Source of the DNA: JAPLST01 sp964397565
GTDB taxonomy: Bacteria > Auribacterota > UBA3054 > JAPLST01
Assembly (NCBI GenBank): GCA_964397565.1
Contig: CAYNJC010000012.1
Span: 1-64,000, forward strand
DNA length: 64,000 nucleotides
Reading direction: 5' to 3'
Position 1 is the first letter of the stretch. Every line of letters starts with the position of its first letter. Shown piece after piece: positions 43,838-49,555 of the stretch. The notes beneath the pieces were generated by a model. The model did not search any database, was not told where the DNA came from, and saw nothing but the letters and a program-made list of their open reading frames with translations. Made by a program: the position numbers and the translations under genes.

Positions 43838-43866
43838 AGTATAGCACCTTTGCGCGCCGGCGTCAA
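43838..43866 (-). promoter_or_regulatory. Promoter of tatA-tatC-MBL
   Basis: Minus strand: TTGACG, 17 bp, TATACT; the -10 is about 67 nt before the tatA ATG. Confidence 0.7.
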
Positions 43867-44397
43867 CCGCCTGAATTATCGCGCCGCGCGAGAATTTCCT
43901 TCAAACAAATTCATCCGCACAATCGACATTTTTTGTCGATTGTCGCTGCGCCTGGCGATCGCGGCGTCATGGCAATTCATATTCTGTCACAAAAGAGCGC
44001 AAGGAACGCCGGCCTGGTTCGTCCCGCCAACCGCATGGAAGCGCCACGCGCTCCGCGCGGGGCATGCTTCTCCAGAGTGGGAGCGGCCTCCGTGCCGCGA
44101 ATTTACCGTCCCCCTTTGTCAAAAGGGGGTGGCCGCGCCGCGCGGTCGGGGGATTTTGTTGCCCGCCGCCGCCGTGCGGCGATCACTGCTTCCAGATGCG
44201 CAATGCGGAGGCCGGCTGGGCGCATGCGCACGGATGATCCCGTTGGAGTTCACGCGTGAGCGAATCTGGTATGTTCAAAGTCACGCTGAAGCTTGTACTC
44301 CAACTGCGGCGCTGGCGCATACTTGTCTCAAACTCATGTGCTCAATCACGCTGCCCCTCCCGCCGCACAAACAGCAATTGCGGCTGGTCGGCATGAT
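43867..44397. repeat. Repeat-rich spacer, no gene
   Basis: About 530 bp. It holds a second copy of the dispersed palindromic element (43874-43945), GTGGGAGCGGCCTCCGTGCC (44074-44093) and a CCCCCTTTGTCAAAAGGGGG hairpin (about 44110-44129). Short frames here have no coding character. Confidence 0.7.
43874..43945 (+). repeat. Dispersed palindromic element, copy 2
   Basis: AATTATCGCGCCGCGCGAGA at 43874, then AATCGACATTTTTTGTCG at 43921. Same order and orientation as the minus strand of 4566-4625, but with about 18 extra nt between the two blocks. Confidence 0.72.
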
Positions 44398-44426
44398 TTG
44401 ACATTTCAAAGCGGGTTTGCTATACT
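44398..44426 (+). promoter_or_regulatory. Promoter of the STN-domain gene
   Basis: TTGACA (44398-44403), 17 bp, TATACT (44421-44426); 67 nt before the ATG at 44494. Confidence 0.75.
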
Positions 44427-44493
44427 CAATAAACATCAAATTCGTGAAGTATCTATACGGTAGAATAACAGTTCACGATAGGAGCATCAAGCA

Positions 44494-44868
44494 ATGAAAA
44501 CAGGGATCATAATTATCTGCGCAATGCTGATGGGCACACTGTGTTTCGCGCAAAGCATCAGCAATCCCAAAACGATAGCACTCACGAATAAACTGAGCTC
44601 CATCATCATTCCGAAAGTTGATATTCGTGATGCAAATATCGCGGACGCAGTTCAGATCATCACGGCGCTAGCAAAGGAGCATGATGCAAAAAAGACCGGC
44701 GTAAAGATTGTGCTCATGGATAAGAAGAACAAGTCCAAGGTCATCATGAGTCTCCAGCAAGTCTCGCTGCACGATCTTCTGAATTACGTGGCCCAAGCCA
44801 GCGGGCTCGTCGTTGAGGTGCAGGATGATGTCGTTGTCTTGACAAAGCCCAAGGAAGAAAAGAAATAG
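44494..44868 (+). CDS. Stand-alone secreted STN-like domain protein
   Basis: 124 residues. A signal peptide (MKTGIIIICAMLMGTLCFAQ) is followed by a single domain: IPKVDIRDANIADAVQIITALA, VKIVLMDKKNK, VIMSLQQVSLHDLLNYVAQA and GLVVEVQDDVVVLTK. This is the beta-alpha-beta layout of the secretin/TonB N-terminal short domain, normally found in front of secretin pores, here with nothing attached. GGAG precedes the ATG. A periplasmic adaptor or secretin-assembly role is possible, but no secretin gene is seen. Confidence 0.75.
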   Translation: MKTGIIIICAMLMGTLCFAQSISNPKTIALTNKLSSIIIPKVDIRDANIADAVQIITALAKEHDAKKTGVKIVLMDKKNKSKVIMSLQQVSLHDLLNYVAQASGLVVEVQDDVVVLTKPKEEKK

Positions 44869-44955
44869 GCCAACCAGAGGCCGAACTGGAGGGGATTGGC
44901 GCGATTAGTTTTCTGTAAGTTCCCTTATGCAAATTTTCATGTGTTGTGTGCGGGC

Positions 44956-44984
44956 TTGCATTCCGGCAACCAAAACCGTACACT
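44956..44984 (+). promoter_or_regulatory. Promoter giving a leaderless prmC mRNA
   Basis: TTGCAT (44956-44961), 17 bp, TACACT (44979-44984), then 7 nt and the ATG at 44992. Confidence 0.6.
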
Positions 44985-44991
44985 GCACGTG

Positions 44992-45437
44992 ATGCATTTC
45001 GCAACCACTAGAGACGCGCTGGCATGGGCAGCGCAGCAGCTTGTGCAGGCCGGCATTGCCAATGCCCGGCGCGAAGCGCAATGGCTGCTTGAACATGTCC
45101 TGCTTCTGCCAGCCGACGCAACGTCGCTTGTGGCCGACACGCCGCTCAACGTCACGCAACAGACCGCATTCATCGCACTGGTCGAACGGCGCGCCCGGCG
45201 CGAACCGCTGCAATATCTGCTCGAAACGGTTGATTTTGCCGGTGTCACCCTGCGCGTCACCCCCACCGTCCTCATTCCGCGGCCGGAAACGGAGTTGCTG
45301 GTCGAACACGCCGCCGCCGCCGTGATCAATCGTACGGCCCCATTGCAGTGCGCCGATCTGGGCACCGGCAGTGGCTGCATTGCCATCGCCCTGGCCACGC
45401 GCCTGCCGCGCGCGCACTGGTGGGCCTGTGACCTGGA
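44992..45437 (+). pseudogene. prmC: 5' part of prmC, cut off by a repeat element
   Basis: About 148 codons match the release-factor glutamine methyltransferase PrmC/HemK. The N-terminal helical domain includes ARREAQWLLEHVLLL and ERRARREPLQYLLETVDFAG, then VTPTVLIPRPETELLVE and SAM motif I CADLGTGSGCIAIALATRLP. At ACDLE the sequence turns into GAGGAACGGGGTCAGG repeats and runs into the scaffold gap; the NPPY catalytic block is absent and the remainder of prmC is not on the other side. PrmC methylates the GGQ glutamine of RF1/RF2. This is either an insertion-broken copy or the edge of a misjoined contig. The frame upstream of 44992 is not coding. Confidence 0.8.
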
Positions 45438-45719
45438 GAGGAACGGGGTCAGGCAGAGAGGAACGGGGTCAGGCATGGAGTTTGCAGTTTATTGCCGCCA
45501 TGTTTCTGCGGAGTTGGCCCTGGCTCCTGCTTTGCCGCTCCACCGCTTTGCCAGCAAAGCGNNNNNNNNNNNNNNNNNNNNNNNNNNNNNNNNNNNNNNN
45601 NNNNNNNNNNNNNNNNNNNNNNNNNNNNNNNNNNNNNNNNNNNNNNNNNNNNNNNNNNNNNCAGCAAAGCGAACCGCACTCACGCTAATCCCGCCCAGCG
45701 TGTGCCCGATTGTCTGAGA
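45438..45719. repeat. Partial second copy of the RAYT element 3' end, split by the gap
   Basis: 45438-45561 and 45662-45715 duplicate the 3' end of the transposase region at 45720-45870 almost exactly (GGAACGGGGTCAGGCATGG, then GCCAGCAAAGCG...). The GGAACGGGGTCAGGCA unit is itself doubled at 45440-45475. The junction after the gap goes straight into another GAGAGGAACGGGG, so two partial element ends lie in tandem. Confidence 0.75.
45562..45661. other. Scaffold gap (100 N)
   Basis: Exactly 100 Ns, the usual placeholder for a gap of unknown size, placed inside duplicated repeat sequence. Confidence 0.98.
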
Positions 45720-45721
45720 GA

Positions 45722-46796
45722 GGAACGGGGTCAGGCATGGAGTTTGCAGTTTATTGCCGCCATGTTTTTGCGGAGTTGGCCCTGGCTCCTGCTTTGCCGC
45801 TCCACCGCTTTGCCAGCAAAGCGAACCGCACTCACGCTAATCCCGCCCAGCGTGTGCCCGATTGTCTGTAGACTCATCCGCGCACTACACCACCGTTGTG
45901 CCGCCCACAGCAACACCCGCCGCGCTTCGCTCCGCATCCAGCGCCGCTGTCGCAGGGTGCTCTCGTCAACGTTGTAGGTCTCCGCCACGGCTGACACCAC
46001 TTCTTCCAGACTGCGGGCGGTCAGTCGTCGCCGGTTGGGTTCCGCCGTCGCATCGCGAACGCCCGCCTTCACCAGCATCCGCCGCACCCGTTCGACAAAC
46101 CGTTCACTGCCCAAGATACTTTGCGCAAGCGTCTGCTCCTCAACACTCGGCAGGTCCTTCAACAAGCCTTCTTCCACAAACGCCGAGTAACTCCGTCGCT
46201 GCGCAGCCGCCGTCTTCCCGAAACGCGCCAACATCTCTGCCATGTGTATGTGTAGAAATGCGCCGGGCGCTGCCAGCCCCAGATAGGCACGGTAACTGCT
46301 CCACTCATACGTGCGCGCCACCTGACGCATATCCTCGATATTCTTGCTTACTGCCTGCGTTCGCGCGGCGTTCAAATGGATGTAGCGTGTTATCTCCGCA
46401 CCATACGCATCCCGTTCCACGACAATCGCCTTATAGCGCCCTTGAAACACGTGACCCGTGCGTTCCCGCCGCCGATTGTACCAAGCGCTATAGGCCGTCA
46501 ATAGTCGCTGCATATAGCGTCCAAGATTCGGCTGGTGCGTATGCAGAAACAGATGCACGTGATTAGTCATTAAGCTGTACGCATGCACGTCCACGTGGAA
46601 CAACGCGCAGTATTCCTCGATGCGTGTCAGAAACCATTCGTACTCTTCGCGTGCGGCAAACAATGTCCTGCCATCGTCGCCGCGCGCCATGACGTGGTAC
46701 CAGAAATCTTTGCCTTCGATTCGCAAGGGGCGTGCCATATGACACCAGTGTAGCATATTTCTCTTACAAACTGCAAACTCCATGCCTGACCCCGTT
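45722..46796 (-). mobile_element. RAYT transposase element with ~29-bp inverted repeats
   Basis: The ends are inverted copies of one sequence: GGAACGGGGTCAGGCATGG, extending through GAGTTTGCAGTTT, at 45722-45752, and its complement AAACTGCAAACTCCATGCC, extending through TGACCCCGTT, at 46768-46796. Inside lies a single Y1 transposase gene. A solitary copy of the same end sequence sits at 47229-47260, and shorter CTGACCCCGTTCTGT motifs follow at 46790-46860. Repeats flanking a Y1 transposase gene fit the REP/RAYT arrangement. Confidence 0.75.
45731..46738 (-). CDS. REP-associated tyrosine (Y1/HUH) transposase
   Basis: 335 residues. HUH motif H60-x-H62 (MTNHVHLFLH), preceded by MARPLRIEGKDFWYHVMARG and YEWFLTRIEEY; the candidate catalytic Tyr is in TRYIHLNAAR (about Y119). 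The C-terminal ~100 residues (LEEVVSAVAETYNVDESTL..., ARRVLLWAAQRW..., IGHTLGGISVSAV) look like a DnaA domain-IV helix-turn-helix, as in one RAYT subgroup. RAYTs nick single-stranded REP hairpins. The start at 46738 begins the conserved N terminus; further upstream the frame is repeat sequence. Its last codons read through the terminal repeat. Confidence 0.87.
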   Translation of the reverse strand: MARPLRIEGKDFWYHVMARGDDGRTLFAAREEYEWFLTRIEEYCALFHVDVHAYSLMTNHVHLFLHTHQPNLGRYMQRLLTAYSAWYNRRRERTGHVFQGRYKAIVVERDAYGAEITRYIHLNAARTQAVSKNIEDMRQVARTYEWSSYRAYLGLAAPGAFLHIHMAEMLARFGKTAAAQRRSYSAFVEEGLLKDLPSVEEQTLAQSILGSERFVERVRRMLVKAGVRDATAEPNRRRLTARSLEEVVSAVAETYNVDESTLRQRRWMRSEARRVLLWAAQRWCSARMSLQTIGHTLGGISVSAVRFAGKAVERQSRSQGQLRKNMAAINCKLHA

Positions 46797-46862
46797 CTGT
46801 CCCCGTTCTGTCCTGACCCCGTTCTGTCCCGTTCTGTCCTTGTCCCCGTTCTGTCCCCCGTT
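46790..46862. repeat. Tandem CTGACCCCGTTCTGTCC motifs
   Basis: Four to five imperfect copies of TGACCCCGTTCTGTCC directly follow the inverted repeat of the RAYT element. The same motif occurs at 47249-47281, 48744-48765 and 48985-49007. Confidence 0.72.
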
Positions 46863-47042
46863 TTCAAGGATCCGTTGGTCACAGCCGCGGCGATAGACCG
46901 GCTGGTGCATCACGGCCTCATCATCGAGTTGAACCTGGCGAGCTACCGCATGGCGGCGGCACAGCAAGCGCGGCATTCACGCGCGCCTGACCAGCAAACA
47001 AGCACCGCCGCAGCGCACCCCGACAACGAGGCAAGCCAATAA
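46863..47042 (+). pseudogene. C-terminal remnant of an IS21-type IstB ATPase
   Basis: The frame reads FKDPLVTAAAIDRLVHHGLI, then IELNLASYRM and about 30 low-complexity residues to TAA 47040-47042. The DRLVHHGLIIEL-x-x-x-S-x-R block is the typical IstB C terminus (DRLVHNAHRIELKGESMR-type). The ATPase core is missing; the fragment begins immediately after the RAYT repeat tract. It is a broken IS21 helper gene. Confidence 0.72.
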
Positions 47043-47079
47043 GTCCAACGCACCCACGCCGGCAAGGAGCAATGCGAGG

Positions 47080-47101
47080 GTGTCGCGCGCGCGCGCGACA
47101 C
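47080..47101. repeat. Perfect 22-bp palindrome
   Basis: GTGTCGCGCGC and its exact complement GCGCGCGACAC lie back to back, without a loop. No T tract follows. It sits between the istB remnant and the NAGPA-gene promoter. Confidence 0.7.
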
Positions 47102-47166
47102 GCGTGTGGTTTATTATGTTACGCACCAGACACCGTTAACCTATACAGAACAGCTAACTTTTCCGC

Positions 47167-47195
47167 TTGATTCATGCAGGCAAGTTTTGTATACT
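47167..47195 (+). promoter_or_regulatory. Promoter upstream of the NAGPA-domain gene
   Basis: TTGATT (47167-47172), 17 bp, TATACT (47190-47195). About 100 nt, including a solitary RAYT end repeat, separate it from the gene. Confidence 0.65.
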
Positions 47196-47228
47196 ATTCA
47201 TAGGGAATTCTAATTGCCGATAGACAAC

Positions 47229-47285
47229 AAACTGCAAACTCCATGCCTGACCCCGTTCTGTTCTGCCTGACCCCGTTCTGTTCCC
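47229..47285. repeat. Solitary RAYT end repeat
   Basis: AAACTGCAAACTCCATGCC at 47229, followed by two TGACCCCGTTCTGTTC-type motifs. It matches the right end of the element at 46768 and lies inside the predicted leader of the next gene. Confidence 0.75.
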
Positions 47286-47300
47286 CGATGCGTTTGATCA

Positions 47301-48284
47301 ATGCTGTGCGATTATTTGTGTAACTTGACAGCGCCTGAACCTGTCTTTCTTTTCATTGTTCTGACTGCCGTTGTCGGCGTCGGCTTGGTCCTTGACGTGT
47401 CAGGCGTGCCGGTGGACGGCGGCGGGCATGCACAGACGCCGGTGGTCATTACGAATTTTCCGTATGTCGGCGTGACTTTGATGGCACGCAGCGACACGGC
47501 GCCGCGGCCGCTCAAGATCAATGTGGTGGATATCGATCTCAGCGCGCCCGGGCTGCGCTTTCAGCTTACGTCGCACGCGGGTCGGCTTGATACGGTCTGC
47601 ATGTCAACGCTGGCGTTCCTGAATGAACGCAAGGCGCAAATGGCCATTAATGCCCACTTCTTCGAGCCGTGGCCCATGACTAACAGTGACCAGGCGGCAA
47701 ATCTGGTTGGCATCGCCGCGTCGGACGGCCAAGTCTACTCTCCGTTTGAAGACAATCCGCCCAGCGCATTTGCCATCCATCCGAATGCACCCGGGCTGAA
47801 CCTGGACGCCCGCAATCATGCGACCATTGTCCACCGCGGCAGCAATGCGTTTTCCACGGCGGAACCCGTCAGGCTGTGGAACACGGTCAGCGGGAACGAG
47901 CATATCGTGTCGAACGGCGTGAACATCGCCGCACGCTCGGTGTGGAACACCAATGCCAATCCGCGCACGGCGATTGCGATTGCACCCGGCAACCACCTGT
48001 TACTGGTCACCGTGGATGGACGGCAGACCAATGTCAGTGAAGGCGTGACCGTGCCGGAGCTGGCCGACCTGTTGATCCGCGACTATCGCGTCGAGCATGC
48101 GCTGTTGCTGGACGGCGGCGGATCGACCACGTTGGTCATGGATGCGCCAACACCGCATATTGTGAATGTGCCGGCGGCGCAGCCGCCGCGCGCAGTTGGC
48201 AGCAGCCTGGCCATCTTCGCCCTGCCGGCAACCGTTGTCACCAACCCGGCAAGCAGAACGAGGGTCAGGAATGAATGGCACTAA
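47301..48284 (+). CDS. NAGPA-domain (phosphodiester glycosidase) secreted protein
   Basis: 327 residues. A hydrophobic signal/anchor (FLFIVLTAVVGVGLVL) is followed by the phosphodiester-glycosidase domain: INVVDIDLSAPGLRFQLTSH, QMAINAHFFEP, NPRTAIAIAPGNHLLLVTVDG and the hallmark LLLDGGGSTTLVM (~267-279). Related domains act on glycan phosphodiesters. The start is uncertain: no ribosome site is visible, and an ATG at 47288 in another frame would give a better basic N terminus (MRLINAVRLFV, then a stop), hinting at a frameshift. The last codons (RTRVRNEWH) derive from repeat sequence, and the stop abuts a MITE. Confidence 0.78.
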   Translation: MLCDYLCNLTAPEPVFLFIVLTAVVGVGLVLDVSGVPVDGGGHAQTPVVITNFPYVGVTLMARSDTAPRPLKINVVDIDLSAPGLRFQLTSHAGRLDTVCMSTLAFLNERKAQMAINAHFFEPWPMTNSDQAANLVGIAASDGQVYSPFEDNPPSAFAIHPNAPGLNLDARNHATIVHRGSNAFSTAEPVRLWNTVSGNEHIVSNGVNIAARSVWNTNANPRTAIAIAPGNHLLLVTVDGRQTNVSEGVTVPELADLLIRDYRVEHALLLDGGGSTTLVMDAPTPHIVNVPAAQPPRAVGSSLAIFALPATVVTNPASRTRVRNEWH

Positions 48285-48455
48285 CTTACTAATGAATGCG
48301 CTTTCTACTTTGCAGCGTCCTTATAGCCGCCCGCGGTGAGGGCGGCTTCTGCAGCCGCGGTCATCCGCGCTCCACGCCGCTGGCGGGACGGGACTCCAAG
48401 CAGGCGCCCGCGGCCACAATGGGCATGACACCTAGTAAGCGCATTCATTAGTAAG
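48285..48455 (+). mobile_element. MITE, copy 1 (171 bp, perfect 19-bp TIRs)
   Basis: Left end CTTACTAATGAATGCGCTT (48285-48303) is the exact inverse complement of the right end AAGCGCATTCATTAGTAAG (48437-48455). The GC-rich interior includes CCGCCCGCGGTGAGGGCGG and GGCGGGACGGGACTCCAAGC. No coding capacity. If TA is counted as target duplication, the TIR core is CTAATGAATGCGC. A second copy lies inverted at 49345-49511. Confidence 0.85.
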
Positions 48456-49009
48456 GATGCCGACGGGCATGTGGTTTCGGACGATTGTGGTGCGGTGGCA
48501 CATACATTAGATGGCGTGGTTTGTTGAGTGCGTTGTGTGCTGTTGGTCGGCGTTTGACGGCGCGGGGTCGGCGCGGCTTTGATGCAGGCGCATGACGCAG
48601 GCAGCGTTGCGCGCGGTTGCACCATGCAGTCGCGCGTCATGGCACAGTATACCCAGTGTCTCACGAAAAATCTAACCCCTCAAAGCAGCACTCACAGCCC
48701 CAGTAACTAGGCCGAAAGAGGTGTTTGCGTTAGTGCCATTCGCGCCTGACCCCATTGCTGTCCCCGCGCGGCCGTCTTCAGTGCACGTCGCCGGAACTGG
48801 GCAGAGACAAGCTGCGTGCGGCAATCATGCTCGGTCCGTCTTCTGCTGCCGCTTCAATCGACATTTTTTGTCGTTTGTCGCCGTGCCTATCAATGCGTGG
48901 CGTTGTGCATACTGCCGCAGCAGAACGGCCACGAAAGCGCACAAAGACTGACAGTATTGAAATCTGGCTTGCCCCAGTCACCAGTCATTCCTGATCCCCG
49001 TTCTGTCCC
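48456..49009. repeat. Non-coding spacer with repeats
   Basis: No credible gene. It contains GTTAGTGCCATTC (48729-48741), the inverse of GAATGGCACTAAC at 48273-48285; two degenerate CCTGACCCC-type motifs (48744-48765 and 48985-49007); and TTCAATCGACATTTTTTGTC (48853-48872), copy 3 of the dispersed palindromic element. Confidence 0.7.
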
Positions 49010-49342
49010 TTATTGGTGCAATATTAGGCCTGCCAATACAAGAGATAACACAAAACACAGCATTAGAATAACTAACTGCTTTATCTTCTTGCGCAATGCA
49101 ATTGCTAATGAGACGATCTCGTCATCAGTTGAATAGCCAGCGCGTAGAAGCCAGCGCCAGACCAAGATCGTTCGTTGCATATACGGTCTGTGTCGGGAAA
49201 GTTGTTGCCACAATCGAGGACGTTTTCGTTTGATGCATTTTATCAGACTGCGCTGCAAGAGCCAGCCGCGCAGCCATACCAAGAAAAACACTAGTGTCAA
49301 AGATAACACCAATGCAACTGCAATGGAATGCAGCAAGAGCAT
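49010..49342 (-). CDS. Small two-helix membrane protein, UspB-like
   Basis: 110 residues: N-terminal helix (SIAVALVLSLTLVFFLVWL), a basic cytoplasmic middle (KCIKRKRPRLWQQLSRHRP), the motif LVWRWLLRAGYSTDDEIVSL, and a C-terminal helix (VILMLCFVLSLVLAGLIL). Length, layout and the LVW...DDE...C-terminal helix pattern resemble the UspB stress protein of enterobacteria (recalled, not aligned). It is AT-richer than its surroundings. Start 49342 lies a few bases from MITE copy 2; the frame extends 12 codons into the MITE, so an upstream start at 49378 cannot be excluded. A RAYT-type motif adjoins the stop. Confidence 0.6.
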   Translation of the reverse strand: MLLLHSIAVALVLSLTLVFFLVWLRGWLLQRSLIKCIKRKRPRLWQQLSRHRPYMQRTILVWRWLLRAGYSTDDEIVSLAIALRKKIKQLVILMLCFVLSLVLAGLILHQ

Positions 49343-49344
49343 GT

Positions 49345-49511
49345 TACTAATGAGTGCGCTTACTTGTTGGCATTTCAATTGTGGCCGCGGGCGCCTGCTT
49401 GGAGTCCCGTCCCGCCAGCGGCGTGGAGCGCGGATGACCGCGGCTGCAGAAGCCGCCCTCGCCGCGGGCGGCTACAAGGATGCTGCAAACTAGAACGCGC
49501 ACTCATTAGTA
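49345..49511 (-). mobile_element. MITE, copy 2 (about 167 bp), inverted
   Basis: Ends TACTAATGAGTGCGC (49345-49359) and GCGCACTCATTAGTA (49497-49511) are perfect 15-bp inverted repeats. The interior is closely similar to the reverse complement of copy 1 at 48285-48455, including GGAGTCCCGTCCCGCC and GCAGAAGCCGCCCTCGCCGC. The TIRs differ from copy 1 by a compensated change (GAG/CTC for GAA/TTC), as if both arms were corrected together. Confidence 0.83.
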
Positions 49512-49555
49512 TGTTTCAGGCGGGGGAATTGTGCCGGGCGTCTGCAATTAATATT

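Noticed and set aside
44260..44400. Short GTG-initiated frame upstream of the STN gene
   Set aside because: About 45 codons with no ribosome site, no motif and repeat-derived flanks.
47080..47101. Possible terminator
   Set aside because: The palindrome has no loop and no T tract on either side.
48305..48664. A 119-codon minus-strand frame over MITE copy 1
   Set aside because: Most of it is MITE interior and terminal repeat sequence; the same peptide end appears opposite copy 2, as expected of repeat translation, not of a gene.
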